Source of the DNA: Serratia silvae
GTDB taxonomy: Bacteria > Pseudomonadota > Gammaproteobacteria > Enterobacterales > Enterobacteriaceae
Direction of reading: 5' to 3'
Assembly (NCBI RefSeq): GCF_023282985.1
Contig: NZ_JAGQDC010000006.1
Coordinates: 152,193-216,192, forward strand
Length of the DNA: 64,000 nucleotides
In this document: in pieces, positions 31,463 to 41,224 of the stretch
Position numbering within the stretch: position 1 is the stretch's first letter
Layout: every line of letters begins with the position of its first letter
Made by a program: the position numbers and the translations under genes
The notes under the pieces: model-generated
Told to the model about the DNA's origin: nothing
The model's input: the letters and a program-made list of their open reading frames with translations, nothing else
The model's database searches: none

Positions 31463-32719
31463 ATGGCAATAAAAACACGATTGAAAGTGATGATTTTTCT
31501 CCAGTTCTTTATCTGGGGCGCCTGGTTGGTGACGTTAGGTTCCTACATGATCAACACCCTGCACTTCAGCGGGGCGCAGGTGGGCATGGTGTACAGTTCG
31601 AAGGGGATCGCCGCGCTGATCATGCCAAGCCTGGCCGGGATCATCGCCGATCGCTGGATCAAGGCCAACCATCTGTATGGCCTGTGTCATCTGTTGGGGG
31701 CAGGGGCGTTGTACTATGCCGCACAGGTCGATCAGCCGATGGTGATGTTCTGGGTCATGCTGTTCAACGCGATGGTCTATATGCCCACCATGGCGCTTTC
31801 CAACGCCATTTCTTACTTCTGTCTGGAAAAGCACGGTTTTGATACGGTCAAGGATTTCCCGCCGGTGCGGGTTTATGGCACCGTGGGCTTTATTCTGGCG
31901 ATGTGGCTAATCAGCTTTAGCCGCATTGAATTGAGCAATATGCAACTGTATCTGGCTTCTGCGGTATCGCTGTTACTGGCGGTCTACTCCCTGACGCTGC
32001 CAAATTGCCCGACCAACAAGGTGAAACGCTCGCAAAGCTGGGTCAGCATGTTGGGGCTGGATGCGTTTGTGCTGTTCAAACAAAAGCGCATGGCGGTGTT
32101 CTTCCTGTTTGCCATGTTGCTGGGGGCGGCACTGCAGATCACTAATACCTTCGGCAATCCGTTCCTGCACGATTTCTCCCTTAACCCGCTGTATCAGGAC
32201 AGTCTCAGCGTGCGCTATCCTTCGGTGCTGCTATCCCTGTCGCAAATCTCTGAGGTGTTTTTCATCCTCACCATCCCGTTCTTCTTACGTAGATACGGCA
32301 TTAAGCAGGTGATGCTGATCAGCATGGCGGCCTGGACGTTGCGTTTCCTGTTCCTGGCCTACGGTACGCCTGCCGGGTTCGGCTTCCTGCTGCTCCTGCT
32401 TTCGATGATCGTTTACGGCTGCGCGTTTGATTTCTTCAATATTTCCGGCGCCATCTTTGTGGAGAAAGAAACCGACCACCGCATTCGTGCCAGCGCTCAG
32501 GGGCTGTTTATGACCATGGTTAACGGTGCGGGAGCTTACGTTGGAGCCATCGCCAGCGGTGAGGTCGTGGACTTCTTCACCCATAACGGGGTGAAAGATT
32601 GGCAGAGTATCTGGCTGGTGTTTGCTGCCTATACGCTGGTGTTGGGGGTGATTTTTGCCCTGTCTTTCAACTACCAACATCGGCCGGAAGAGATGAAGGG
32701 CGAGCTGCAGAAGGCGTAG
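31463..32719 (+). CDS. xapB: Xanthosine/nucleoside:proton symporter, XapB/NupG family
   Basis: This 418-aa transporter of the nucleoside:H+ symporter family has twelve predicted membrane helices and matches E. coli XapB closely (for example WLVTLGSYMINTLHF, GMVYSSKGIAA, SMIVYGCAFDFFNISGAIFV). GTG (31454) and ATG (31457) codons lie in frame upstream; the ATG at 31463 is chosen because AGGTGA stands 5 bases before it. With xapA it forms an uptake and phosphorolysis unit. A choice between XapB and NupG rests on the linkage to xapA and xapR. Confidence 0.92.
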   Translation: MAIKTRLKVMIFLQFFIWGAWLVTLGSYMINTLHFSGAQVGMVYSSKGIAALIMPSLAGIIADRWIKANHLYGLCHLLGAGALYYAAQVDQPMVMFWVMLFNAMVYMPTMALSNAISYFCLEKHGFDTVKDFPPVRVYGTVGFILAMWLISFSRIELSNMQLYLASAVSLLLAVYSLTLPNCPTNKVKRSQSWVSMLGLDAFVLFKQKRMAVFFLFAMLLGAALQITNTFGNPFLHDFSLNPLYQDSLSVRYPSVLLSLSQISEVFFILTIPFFLRRYGIKQVMLISMAAWTLRFLFLAYGTPAGFGFLLLLLSMIVYGCAFDFFNISGAIFVEKETDHRIRASAQGLFMTMVNGAGAYVGAIASGEVVDFFTHNGVKDWQSIWLVFAAYTLVLGVIFALSFNYQHRPEEMKGELQKA

Positions 32720-32740
32720 GGGCGCCGCATGCAGCGCCCC
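32719..32740. terminator. Hairpin between convergent xapB and the PfkB kinase gene
   Basis: GGGGCGC and GCGCCCC flank the loop CGCATGCA; the stem overlaps the last base of xapB and ends 8 bp before the kinase stop. A similar GCATGC-loop hairpin ends other genes here (52411-52442, 63789-63807). Confidence 0.6.
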
Positions 32741-32747
32741 CTCCATG

Positions 32748-33608
32748 TTAGAGGGCCGGATGAATACTGCTCAGGGATTTACCTGACAGCACGCAGGCTG
32801 CGACGCGGTTGGCCAGGTCGACGGCCTGTGGCAGTGACCAACCAGCGGAAAGCCCAGCCAGCAAACCTGCGTTGTGAGCATCACTTGTCTCAGGAGCATC
32901 GCCCTGCACGGATTGCGGGGCGTTATGGCCATCGCAAATCCAGGTGACATAGCGATCCAGGCGACAGATAAGCGTAATATTATGTGCTGTAGCATAGTGC
33001 TGCGCGGCAATGACAGGGTCGCCTTCACCACACAGGCTCGCCACTTCACTTCGATTTAGGGTAAGCAAGGTATGGCTGTCGCTGATCATGGCGAAAAACT
33101 CTTCACTCAACAGGCCGACAAGGGGGCCGGGCGTAAGAAGCCGCCACTGATCGAACGGCATTCGCGTCAGCCATTCGCATAAGGCATCACCAGATTCGCC
33201 TGCCATTTGGTCGCCATGGACATAAACCACCGTTTCTGGCTCCAGCGGCAGGGTAGCCAACTGTGCCTTATTCCATTGCGACTCACAGCCAACCACGCTA
33301 GCAACGGTACGTTCACCATTGGGTTCGACCAGAGTCTGGCACCAGCCGTTGTCCATTAAGCCGTGACGTAATAGTACCGGCAGCCCCAACTGCTGCATGG
33401 CTGCTTCTATGGCTGCTCCCCATTCGCCGTTACCAACCGGTATGCCGTTGATCACCGGAACATTCAACTGGCGTAACGTTCGCGCGACATTGAATGCAGC
33501 ACCGCTAATTCGCCGTTCACTATTTCCAGTATCGGGTTGCGCGAGAACCACCTCTCCCACGGCACCGCCTACCACCAGGATAGGTTTTACTGCAACAAAC
33601 TCATTCAT
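32748..33608 (-). CDS. PfkB-family kinase with altered catalytic loop
   Basis: This 286-aa protein belongs to the ribokinase/PfkB family: N-terminal PILVVGGAVGEVVLA, substrate-site RRISGAAFNVARTLRQLN in place of the usual GGxxxNxA, and a C-terminal block SDAHNAGLLAGLSAGW that aligns with the GAGD region. In that block the catalytic Asp is kept, but the GAG anion-hole residues read ETS. The phosphate acceptor cannot be read from sequence; a nucleoside or sugar linked to xanthosine salvage is possible from position only. The start at 33608 follows a GGAGAG site; an open stretch of 25 codons upstream lacks family match. Confidence 0.82.
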   Translation of the reverse strand: MNEFVAVKPILVVGGAVGEVVLAQPDTGNSERRISGAAFNVARTLRQLNVPVINGIPVGNGEWGAAIEAAMQQLGLPVLLRHGLMDNGWCQTLVEPNGERTVASVVGCESQWNKAQLATLPLEPETVVYVHGDQMAGESGDALCEWLTRMPFDQWRLLTPGPLVGLLSEEFFAMISDSHTLLTLNRSEVASLCGEGDPVIAAQHYATAHNITLICRLDRYVTWICDGHNAPQSVQGDAPETSDAHNAGLLAGLSAGWSLPQAVDLANRVAACVLSGKSLSSIHPAL

Positions 33609-33788
33609 TAATGCTCTCCGTTCGACGGCGCACTTTAACATAAACAGGCCGCAAATGGCTGCCCAGGCCGCTCGGTGAAACACAGAGTGTCAAATAGCGG
33701 CGGTTTGCGAGAAATAACCATGCTCTTTTGGCGGCGAGTGCGTATAATCGCCGCCCGGCGATAAATTAACCTGCACAAGAGCACCCGA

Positions 33789-35954
33789 ATGAGCACTACC
33801 AGCCTGATCCAACCCGAACGTGAATTGTTCTCTTACGAGCCTTATTGGGCCGAATGTTTTGGCCCCGCGCCGTTTTTACCGATGTCGCGTGAGGAGATGG
33901 ACCAATTAGGCTGGGATAGCTGCGATGTGATTGTGATCAGCGGGGACGCTTACGTTGATCACCCAAGCTTTGGCATGGCGATTGTGGGCCGCATGCTGGA
34001 GGCTCAGGGCTTCCGCGTGGGGATCATTGCCCAGCCGGACTGGAGCAACAAAGAAGACTTTATGCGTTTGGGCAAACCGAACCTGTTCTTCGGCGTGACA
34101 GCAGGCAATATGGACTCGATGATCAACCGCTATACCGCCGATCGTAAGCTGCGTCATGATGATGCTTACACTGCCGGTAACGTGGGTGGCAAACGCCCGG
34201 ATCGCGCCACGTTGGTCTATAGCCAACGTTGTAGGGAAGCCTATAAAGATGTGCCGGTCATCTTGGGTGGTATCGAAGCCAGCCTACGCCGCATTGCCCA
34301 TTATGATTACTGGTCGGATACCGTGCGCCGCTCGGTGCTGGTGGATTCCAAGGCCGATATGCTGATCTACGGCAACGGTGAACGCCCGCTGGTAGAGTTG
34401 GCGCATCGCCTGGCGGCGGGTGAAAAAATTCAGGATATCCACGATATCCGTAACACCGCAGTGATGCGTAAAGGGGCCGTGCCGGGCTGGAGTGGGGTGG
34501 ATTCTACCCGTCTGGACAAGCCGGGCCGTATTGAGCCGATCCCTAATCCTTACGGTGAAGATTTACCCTGTGCCGATGGCAGCACGCCAGAGCCAGAGGC
34601 CAAGCCCGTCAGCGTGCGTGCCGCCAAGCCCAAGCCGTGGGAAAAAACCTACGTGCTGCTGCCTTCCTTCGAGAAGGTAAAGGCGGACAAGGTGCTGTAT
34701 GCCCATACTTCGCGCATCCTGCACCATGAAACCAACCCTGGCTGCGCCCGTGCGTTGATGCAAAAACATGGTGACCGCTACGTGTGGATCAACCCACCGG
34801 CGATCCCGCTGACCACACCGGAAATGGACAGCGTGTTTGCCCTGCCGTACCAGCGTGTGCCGCACCCATCCTATGGCGAAGATCGCATCCCGGCCTACGA
34901 TATGATCCGCTTCTCGGTGAATATTATGCGCGGCTGCTACGGCGGTTGTTCGTTCTGTTCGATCACCGAGCATGAAGGGCGCATCATCCAGAGCCGTTCG
35001 GAAGACTCGATCGTGCGTGAAATCGAAGAGATCCGCGACAAGGTGCCGGGCTTTACCGGGGTGATCTCCGATCTGGGTGGCCCAACGGCCAACATGTATA
35101 TGTTGCGCTGTACCAACCCGCGTGCCGAGCAAACCTGTCGCCGCGCCTCCTGCGTGTATCCGGAAATCTGTACCTATATGGATACCAACCATGAGCCAAC
35201 CATCAAGCTCTATCGCCGCGCCCGTGAGCTGGAAGGGATCAAGAAGATCCTGATCGCCTCCGGGGTGCGCTACGATCTGGCGGTTGAAGATCCGCGCTAT
35301 ATCAAGGAACTGGCGACCCATCACGTGGGCGGCTATCTGAAGATCGCGCCAGAGCATACCGAAACCGGGCCATTGTCCAAGATGATGAAGCCGGGGATGG
35401 GCAGTTACGATCGCTTCAAGCAGTTGTTCGATCAGTATTCCAAGCAGGCGGGCAAAGAGCAGTATCTGATCCCTTATTTCATCTCCTCGCATCCGGGCAC
35501 CCGCGATGAGGACATGGTGAATCTGGCCCTGTGGCTGAAGAAAAACCGTTTCCGTCTCGATCAGGTACAGAACTTCTACCCATCGCCGATGGCGAACTCC
35601 ACCACCATGTATTACAGCGGCAAGAACCCGTTGGGCAAGGTGGGGTATAAGAGCGAAGACGTGTTTATTCCGAAGGGCGATCGCCAGCGCCGCCTGCATA
35701 AGGCATTGTTGCGCTATCACGATCCGCTCAACTGGCCGCTGATCCGTACGGCGTTGGAAGAAATGGGGATGAAGCACCTTATTGGTGGCCGTCGCGAATG
35801 CCTGGTGCCGGCACCGAGCATCGACGAACAGCGCGAGGCTAAACGCCTACAGCGTCATACCCGCCCTGCGTTGACCAAGCACACGGACATTACCCGCCAG
35901 CGCACACCGTCCAACAAGCCACCGCGCAAGCCTATCCGCAACGGTAAGGCCTGA
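33789..35954 (+). CDS. ygiQ: Radical SAM protein YgiQ
   Basis: This 721-aa protein matches E. coli YgiQ (UPF0313). It has a YgiQ-type N-terminal region (about 1-340), a radical-SAM core with the 4Fe-4S cluster motif [12 protein letters not shown] near residue 378, and a basic, Pro-rich C-terminal tail (about 680-721). A second Cys group, [19 protein letters not shown], follows the core. The reaction is unknown. The tail differs in length from E. coli YgiQ (739 aa). A hairpin with a T-run ends the gene. Confidence 0.95.
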   Translation: MSTTSLIQPERELFSYEPYWAECFGPAPFLPMSREEMDQLGWDSCDVIVISGDAYVDHPSFGMAIVGRMLEAQGFRVGIIAQPDWSNKEDFMRLGKPNLFFGVTAGNMDSMINRYTADRKLRHDDAYTAGNVGGKRPDRATLVYSQRCREAYKDVPVILGGIEASLRRIAHYDYWSDTVRRSVLVDSKADMLIYGNGERPLVELAHRLAAGEKIQDIHDIRNTAVMRKGAVPGWSGVDSTRLDKPGRIEPIPNPYGEDLPCADGSTPEPEAKPVSVRAAKPKPWEKTYVLLPSFEKVKADKVLYAHTSRILHHETNPGCARALMQKHGDRYVWINPPAIPLTTPEMDSVFALPYQRVPHPSYGEDRIPAYDMIRFSVNIMRGCYGGCSFCSITEHEGRIIQSRSEDSIVREIEEIRDKVPGFTGVISDLGGPTANMYMLRCTNPRAEQTCRRASCVYPEICTYMDTNHEPTIKLYRRARELEGIKKILIASGVRYDLAVEDPRYIKELATHHVGGYLKIAPEHTETGPLSKMMKPGMGSYDRFKQLFDQYSKQAGKEQYLIPYFISSHPGTRDEDMVNLALWLKKNRFRLDQVQNFYPSPMANSTTMYYSGKNPLGKVGYKSEDVFIPKGDRQRRLHKALLRYHDPLNWPLIRTALEEMGMKHLIGGRRECLVPAPSIDEQREAKRLQRHTRPALTKHTDITRQRTPSNKPPRKPIRNGKA

Positions 35955-35960
35955 TAGAAC

Positions 35961-35986
35961 AGGGAGCCCAAGTGGCTCCCTTTTTT
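35961..35986 (+). terminator. Intrinsic terminator of ygiQ
   Basis: GGGAGCC-CAAGT-GGCTCCC followed by TTTTTT, 6 bp after the stop. Confidence 0.9.
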
Positions 35987-36056
35987 ATCCCCTAGAGGGG
36001 ATATTCCATAAATTATCCCTTTCAGGGAAGACTCTGTGGAGCTAGCTATTGCCAGG

Positions 36057-36662
36057 CTACAAACTGTTATACGCCGCCTCGACCTTCAGCATATAACGCG
36101 GTGCCTGCGGTGAGGGGTGGTACTGGCGCACATGCCAGTGAAAGGCCTCGGGTGACAGGTTGTTGATCATGCTGATGGCTTTTTTGCGATCGCTGGAGAA
36201 GGTACGTAGCAAGGCTCCTGCGCCGTTGGCATAGGCCACTTCAGTGGCATAGCGGCGGGTCACCGGATCGTCAATCCACTTCAGTTGCTGCTGTTGCAGT
36301 GCACCGATATAGGCCGCGCCCAGATCGATATTGGTTTCTGGATCCAACAGATCGTCATTATCCGGGCAGCCGCGTTTGCCTTTAAAGCGGTAGGCATCAC
36401 AACCGGCGGTATTTGCCTTGAGTTGCATCAGGCCGATGGCGTTGGATGGGCTGACGGCCTTCGGGTTGAAGCCAGACTCTACCTGAATAATGGCGGCGAT
36501 CAGTTTTTCATCGACATCATACTCGTCGGCCGCGTCTTCGATTTCATCGTCATAGGCATGAGGATCGTGGCTGGTGCGCTGGTGCTTACTGGAACAGCCC
36601 GCCAATACCAACAGTATTAACAACATGGCTAGGCGCGGCAAAGATGAGAAAGAGAGGGTCAT
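36057..36662 (-). CDS. emtA: Lipoprotein lytic transglycosylase, EmtA (MltE) family
   Basis: This 201-aa lipoprotein has a signal peptide ending in the lipobox LVLAGCSS and an SLT fold. The catalytic Glu is in IIQVESGFNPKAVSPSNAIG, followed by GLMQLK and the EmtA-specific block VAYANGAGALLRTFSSDRKK. EmtA makes endo cuts in peptidoglycan from the outer membrane. The N-terminal spacer EIEDAADEYDVDEKL is acidic and differs from E. coli EmtA (203 aa). The start at 36662 follows GGAG by 4 bases; an upstream in-frame ATG is less likely. Confidence 0.9.
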   Translation of the reverse strand: MTLSFSSLPRLAMLLILLVLAGCSSKHQRTSHDPHAYDDEIEDAADEYDVDEKLIAAIIQVESGFNPKAVSPSNAIGLMQLKANTAGCDAYRFKGKRGCPDNDDLLDPETNIDLGAAYIGALQQQQLKWIDDPVTRRYATEVAYANGAGALLRTFSSDRKKAISMINNLSPEAFHWHVRQYHPSPQAPRYMLKVEAAYNSL

Positions 36663-36774
36663 GAAACTCCAAGCTGCTGTGATCGGATTGCTGCGCCATA
36701 TCATAGCGCCAGCGCCAGATAATATCTTGGGTTAAAAGCCAATTAACGCGAGAAGCTACCAACAATAAAGCAAC

Positions 36775-36794
36775 GGGGCCGGCAGTGCGGCCCC
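36775..36794 (-). terminator. Hairpin terminator of dkgA
   Basis: GGGGCCG/CGGCCCC stem around CAGTG-type loop, 8 bp past the dkgA stop on the minus strand, followed there by GTTGCTTTATT. Confidence 0.7.
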
Positions 36795-36801
36795 GACAAA
36801 C

Positions 36802-37617
36802 TTACAGTGAATCTGGATCCGGCCCCAGGCGGTTGCCGATATCTAGCCTGGTGATTTCGTTCAGTTCATCCTTATCCAGTTTGAAATCAAACACCTCAAA
36901 GTTTTCGCGAATGCGTGCCGGCGTAACCGATTTTGGGATCACGATCAGGCCGCTGTCCAGATGCCAGCGCACGACGATCTGTGCAGGTGTCTTGTCGTAC
37001 TTCTCCGCCAGCTTTTTGATCAGGGGTTGATCGAAGACGCCTTCGCCCCCTTGCGCCAATGGGCTCCAGGATTCGGTGGCGATGTGATGAGTCGCGTTCC
37101 AGGCGCGCAACTGGCGCTGTTGCAACAGCGGGTGCAATTCGATCTGGTTGATCACCGGCGCGATGCTGGTTTCATCCAGCAGGCGCTGCAGATGTGGCGT
37201 GTGGAAGTTACAGACGCCGATGCTTTTCACCAGCCCTTGCTCACGTAGTTTGATCAAACCGCGCCAGGCTTCGACATACTGATCCTGTGCCGGTTTCGGC
37301 CAGTGGATTAGGTAGAGATCGACGTAATCCAGCTTCAGCTTTTTCAGACTGGTTTCCAGCGCCGCCTGCGGATCGCTCTGATCGTCGTTCCACAGCTTGG
37401 TGGTGATAAACAGCTCTTTACGTGGGATCGCGGTGGCTTGCAGCGCGGCACCCACCCCTTCCTCATTTTTGTAGATCGCGGCGGTATCGATGGCGCGATA
37501 GCCGACCTCTAGCGCCTTGGTGACGGCCTGCTTGGTTTCTTCAATGCTGGCTTGCCATACGCCGAGACCCAACTGCGGCATCAGATTGCCATCGTGGAGT
37601 TTGATGATGGGTTGCAT
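36802..37617 (-). CDS. dkgA: 2,5-diketo-D-gluconate reductase A (aldo-keto reductase)
   Basis: This 271-aa NADPH-dependent aldo-keto reductase matches E. coli DkgA (YqhE, 275 aa), which reduces 2,5-diketogluconate and also methylglyoxal and other aldehydes. The tetrad is seen as Asp in YRAIDTAAIY, Tyr in AAIYKNEEGVG, Lys in TTKLWNDD and His in LIHWPKP. The C-terminal NADPH site is VIPKSVTPARIRENFEVF. It follows the Ahr-like gene and yqhD on the same strand and likely belongs to the YqhC-controlled aldehyde-detoxification set. Confidence 0.95.
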   Translation of the reverse strand: MQPIIKLHDGNLMPQLGLGVWQASIEETKQAVTKALEVGYRAIDTAAIYKNEEGVGAALQATAIPRKELFITTKLWNDDQSDPQAALETSLKKLKLDYVDLYLIHWPKPAQDQYVEAWRGLIKLREQGLVKSIGVCNFHTPHLQRLLDETSIAPVINQIELHPLLQQRQLRAWNATHHIATESWSPLAQGGEGVFDQPLIKKLAEKYDKTPAQIVVRWHLDSGLIVIPKSVTPARIRENFEVFDFKLDKDELNEITRLDIGNRLGPDPDSL

Positions 37618-37704
37618 GCGCTATCTCCTTATGACTGCTTTCAGGCCAAGGCCTGTTTACATGATTTTTAGTTCGCAACCTCAGCACTTGCCGAGTTTGC
37701 GATC

Positions 37705-38751
37705 TCAAGCGTGCATATCCAGTACGATACGGTAACGGGCTTTGCCCGCTTCCAGATGCGTGATGGCATCGTTGACCTTGCTCAGTGGGAAATGCTCCAC
37801 CTGCGGTTCTATGCCATGCCGGGCGCAGAACGCCAGCATGTCAGCAAGGCGTGAAGGGGCACCGGTAGGCGAAGCGGAAAGCTCGGCCTGTTTGCTGATA
37901 AACGAGAATACCTGAACCGGCACTGGGTCGGGGATCGCCCCAACGAAGTGCAGGCGGCCTTTTGGAGCCAGGGTGCCGATAAAGGCGTCCCAATCCAGGG
38001 AGGCGCTGGCGGTGACCAGAATAAAGTCGAGCTGATTGGCGATGGCCTGCAACGCGGCGCTGTCATTGCTGGCCACTACGCGGTGAGCACCTAACGAAAG
38101 CGCTTCGTCCCGTTTGCTATTGGACGAGGTGAATGCGGTGACTTCACAGCCCCAGGCATGCATAAAGCGGATCGCCATGTGGCCCAGGCCGCCGATACCG
38201 ACCACACCAACGCGCTGTGTTGGGCGGACATCGTATTGCAATAGTGGGTTGAACACCGTGATCCCGCCGCAGAACAGCGGCCCAGCGCTGGTCACGTCAA
38301 CGCCTTCCGGCAGCGGGATCGCCCAGGCCCAGTGGCTGCGGATGCGATCGGCAAAACCGCCGTGGCGTCCAATAATGGTGGGTTGTACCTCATGACACAG
38401 GTGCTGATCGCCGGACATACAGGGGTGGCAGTGCATACAACTGCCACGATTCCAGCCAACGCCTACCACCTGGCCAATCTTCAACCCTTTGTTCTGTGCA
38501 TGGGCACCCAGCTTGGTGACTTTGCCCACCACCTCATGGCCGGGCACGAACGGGTAGTGGGTCATGCCCCATTCGTTATTCAGCATGGATAAGTCGGAGT
38601 GGCAGACGCCGCAGTAATCGATGGCAACTTCAATCTCATCGTCGCCTAACGCACCAGCGTCGAAGGTAAAAGGTTCAAGTGGCTGTCCCTTGCCGGGCGC
38701 GGCCCAGGCACGAATGTTATTGTCAGATACGGGGCTGGATTGGTTCGCCAT
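37705..38751 (-). CDS. Zinc-dependent alcohol dehydrogenase/aldehyde reductase, Ahr/YahK-like
   Basis: This 348-aa medium-chain dehydrogenase is of the cinnamyl-alcohol type, like E. coli Ahr (YjgB) and YahK. Catalytic zinc ligands are Cys and His in YCGVCHSDLSM and PGHEVVGKV; the structural zinc site is CMHCHPCMSGDQHLC; the NADP-binding loop is VGVVGIGGLGHMAIR. It probably reduces aldehydes to alcohols with NADPH. It lies 87 bp upstream of dkgA and 156 bp downstream of yqhD, all on one strand, which suggests a role in aldehyde stress. E. coli has no gene here. Confidence 0.9.
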   Translation of the reverse strand: MANQSSPVSDNNIRAWAAPGKGQPLEPFTFDAGALGDDEIEVAIDYCGVCHSDLSMLNNEWGMTHYPFVPGHEVVGKVTKLGAHAQNKGLKIGQVVGVGWNRGSCMHCHPCMSGDQHLCHEVQPTIIGRHGGFADRIRSHWAWAIPLPEGVDVTSAGPLFCGGITVFNPLLQYDVRPTQRVGVVGIGGLGHMAIRFMHAWGCEVTAFTSSNSKRDEALSLGAHRVVASNDSAALQAIANQLDFILVTASASLDWDAFIGTLAPKGRLHFVGAIPDPVPVQVFSFISKQAELSASPTGAPSRLADMLAFCARHGIEPQVEHFPLSKVNDAITHLEAGKARYRIVLDMHA

Positions 38752-38907
38752 AAAATTCTCCCATGAGTTAACGAGACGATGTTATGCGATGCGATCGAAA
38801 GCGCGAGTGAGGCGCAGAACCGTGCCCGATGATCGGTCGGGCACGGTAAGTAGAATCTAAAGCCTAGCAGGAAACTGTGATGTTGCGATGAAATCGTGTG
38901 CCAGCAA

Positions 38908-40071
38908 TTAGCGTGCCGCTTGATAAATGCGTTGGCTGACTTCCAGCGTAATGTCCTGATGCTCGCCCAATGCGGTCATGCCGTGCTGATGCAATTTGTC
39001 GATCAGGGCAGGGATGGAGCTACCGTCGAGCTGATAATCAGACAGACGGGTTGGCACGCCCATTTGTTCAAAGAAGGCACGGGTGGCGGCAATCGCGCCA
39101 TCGATACGGCTTTCTTCGGAACCGTCATGCAGACCCCAGACGCGATCGGCGTATTGCAGCAGCTTTTCGCGTTTCTGGGCTTTTTTCTCTACCAACAAGG
39201 CAGGCAGGACGATGGCGAGGGTTTGTGCGTGATCCAGGCCGTGCATGGCGGTCAGTTCATGGCCAAGCATATGCGTTGCCCAGTCTTGCGGTACGCCGGC
39301 ACCGATCAGGCCGTTCAGCGCCATGGTGGCACTCCACATCACGTTGGCTCGTACTGCATAGTTTTCCGGTTCGGCCAGCGCACGCGGGCCATCTTCCAGC
39401 AGCGTTAACAGCAGGCCTTCGGCAAAGCGATCCTGCACCTTGGCATCGACCGGGTAAGTCAGGTATTGCTCAATGGTGTGGACAAAGGCGTCGACTACGC
39501 CGTTGGCGATTTGGCGCGGTGGCAGTGAATAAGTCACAACCGGATCCAGTACGGCGAACAGAGGTTGCACCAGCGGGGAGAAGAAGTGCTGTTTGTCGCC
39601 GCTGCTCTTACGGGTGATCACCGCGCCGCTGTTGGATTCGGAGCCGGTCGCTGGCAAGGTCAGTACGCAACCCATCGGTACTGCGCTGACGATCTCGCTG
39701 CCCACGGTTTTCAGGATATGCCAAGGATCGCGATCGGCCTGGTAGTCGGCCGCTGCCGCGATGAATTTGGTGCCATCAACCACCGAGCCGCCGCCGACCG
39801 CTAGCAGGAAGTCGATCTTTTCTGCTCGCACGACTTCCACTGCTTTCATCAGGGTTTCATAGGTTGGGTTCGGCTCGATACCGGAGAACTCCTGCACGTT
39901 GCGGCCAGCCAGCGCGGCATAGACCTGATCCAGCACGCCGTTGTTCTTCACGCTACCACCGCCGTAGGTGATCAGGATGCGGGCGTCCGCCGGGATTTGT
40001 TTGCCTAATTCGGCAATCTGGTCTTTACCGAACAGGATTTTGGTTGGGGTATGGAGGATGAAATTATGCAT
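38908..40071 (-). CDS. yqhD: NADPH-dependent aldehyde reductase YqhD
   Basis: YqhD is an iron-type alcohol dehydrogenase that reduces a broad range of aldehydes, including products of lipid peroxidation. The 387 residues equal E. coli YqhD in length. Metal ligands are seen in GVVDAFVHTIEQYL and HELTAMHGLDHAQTL; GGGSVVDGTKFIAAA binds the cofactor. The start at 40071 gives MHNFILHTPTKILFGK as in E. coli; the frame is open 46 codons further but without similarity. Divergent yqhC is its known activator in E. coli. Repeat copy C lies 20 bp upstream of the start. Confidence 0.97.
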   Translation of the reverse strand: MHNFILHTPTKILFGKDQIAELGKQIPADARILITYGGGSVKNNGVLDQVYAALAGRNVQEFSGIEPNPTYETLMKAVEVVRAEKIDFLLAVGGGSVVDGTKFIAAAADYQADRDPWHILKTVGSEIVSAVPMGCVLTLPATGSESNSGAVITRKSSGDKQHFFSPLVQPLFAVLDPVVTYSLPPRQIANGVVDAFVHTIEQYLTYPVDAKVQDRFAEGLLLTLLEDGPRALAEPENYAVRANVMWSATMALNGLIGAGVPQDWATHMLGHELTAMHGLDHAQTLAIVLPALLVEKKAQKREKLLQYADRVWGLHDGSEESRIDGAIAATRAFFEQMGVPTRLSDYQLDGSSIPALIDKLHQHGMTALGEHQDITLEVSQRIYQAAR

Positions 40072-40090
40072 GTTCGTATTCTCTTTTGTA

Positions 40091-40133
40091 GACCTGTCGT
40101 CTTTCAAGCTGCAGCTTGAAATCCATAGGGTAT
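40091..40133 (-). repeat. Dispersed palindromic repeat, copy C (minimal form)
   Basis: These 43 bp consist of just the two ends of copies A and B joined at a CTGCAG core: on the minus strand ATACCCTATGGATTTCAAG, CTGCAG, CTTGAAAGACGACAGGTC. The ends are nearly complementary and can fold as one stem. It lies in the yqhD leader or promoter, between yqhD and yqhC. Confidence 0.85.
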
Positions 40134-40312
40134 AGGTATAAAGGAAGCGCCAGCGGCGCAAAATAACTGGAGTGTATTGTCGGTAACCAGGCCCGATTGC
40201 ACAATGCACATTCCTGCCGGTGTCTTGCCTATTTCTACAATATACTGTAGAAAATGCATCTTTATGGTTATTATCCGTGTCGAATTGTTCAGACGGCTAG
40301 AGAGGCTTGCTG

Positions 40313-41224
40313 ATGGAGAACGTTGAACTACGCAGTCGTATGGCGCGCCAGGCGATGCGCTTTGCCGCCGCCAAAGGCTATAGCCCAACACCCGTACCTA
40401 TGGTGAAGGTGCTGTATTCCGACGAATATTGCCCGCGTCAGCCGGTGATGTATGAGCCAGGGATCGTCATCATCTTTCAGGGCCACAAGGTGGGCTACTG
40501 TGGCAGCAAGGTGTTTCAGTACGATCCGCGCAATTACCTGCTGATGACAGTATCGCTGCCGTTTGAGTGTGAAACCTTTGCCAGCCCGGAACAGCCGCTG
40601 GTGGGACTGGCGGTCAATATCGACACCCAGATGCTACAGGATCTGTTGATCGATATCGGGGATGACGACTACCTGATGCAGCCCAGAGGGGAAAGCAGTG
40701 GCGTAAACCTGTCAGTGCTTAGCGATGAAATGCTGTGCGCCACTGAACGCCTGCTGGATGTGATGGAGAAACCGCTGGACGCTCGGGTACTGGGGCCACA
40801 GATCGTGCGCGAGCTGCTTTATTATGTGCTGTGCGGCAGCTGCGGCGTTTCGTTGCAAGAGTTGGTTAACCGGCATACCCATTTCAGCCAGATCGCCAAG
40901 GCATTACGGCGGATCGAAAACCAGTATGCCGAGAACCTCAACGTCGAGCAGTTGGCGTATGAGGTGAACATGAGCGTGTCGGCGTTTCACCATAACTTCA
41001 AGGCGGTGACCAACACCTCGCCGCTGCAGTATGTGAAGTCGTATCGTCTGCACAAGGCGCGTTTGCTGATGGTACATGATGGCCTGAAGGCCAGCACGGC
41101 GGCGATCCGCGTGGGCTACGAGAGTGCTTCGCAGTTCAGCCGCGAGTTTAAGCGGCTGTTTGGCATTACGCCGAGCGATGAAATCGCCCGGCTGCGGGAC
41201 AATAGCGCCATAATGCAGGGTTAA
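40313..41224 (+). CDS. yqhC: AraC-family activator YqhC
   Basis: This 303-aa regulator matches E. coli YqhC, which senses aldehydes and activates yqhD and dkgA. The N-terminal AraC_N domain holds [19 protein letters not shown]; the C-terminal pair of helix-turn-helices begins at [20 protein letters not shown] and ends [20 protein letters not shown]. The start is the ATG at 40313, 7 bases after AGAGG. It is divergent from yqhD; the 241-bp gap holds the shared control region and repeat copy C. Confidence 0.93.
   Translation: MENVELRSRMARQAMRFAAAKGYSPTPVPMVKVLYSDEYCPRQPVMYEPGIVIIFQGHKVGYCGSKVFQYDPRNYLLMTVSLPFECETFASPEQPLVGLAVNIDTQMLQDLLIDIGDDDYLMQPRGESSGVNLSVLSDEMLCATERLLDVMEKPLDARVLGPQIVRELLYYVLCGSCGVSLQELVNRHTHFSQIAKALRRIENQYAENLNVEQLAYEVNMSVSAFHHNFKAVTNTSPLQYVKSYRLHKARLLMVHDGLKASTAAIRVGYESASQFSREFKRLFGITPSDEIARLRDNSAIMQG

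Noticed and set aside
34563..35777. Long minus-strand open frame (404 codons) inside ygiQ
   Set aside because: It is antisense to the conserved radical-SAM gene, has a composition typical of the reverse of a GC-rich gene (rich in His, Arg, Gln) and shows no family motif.
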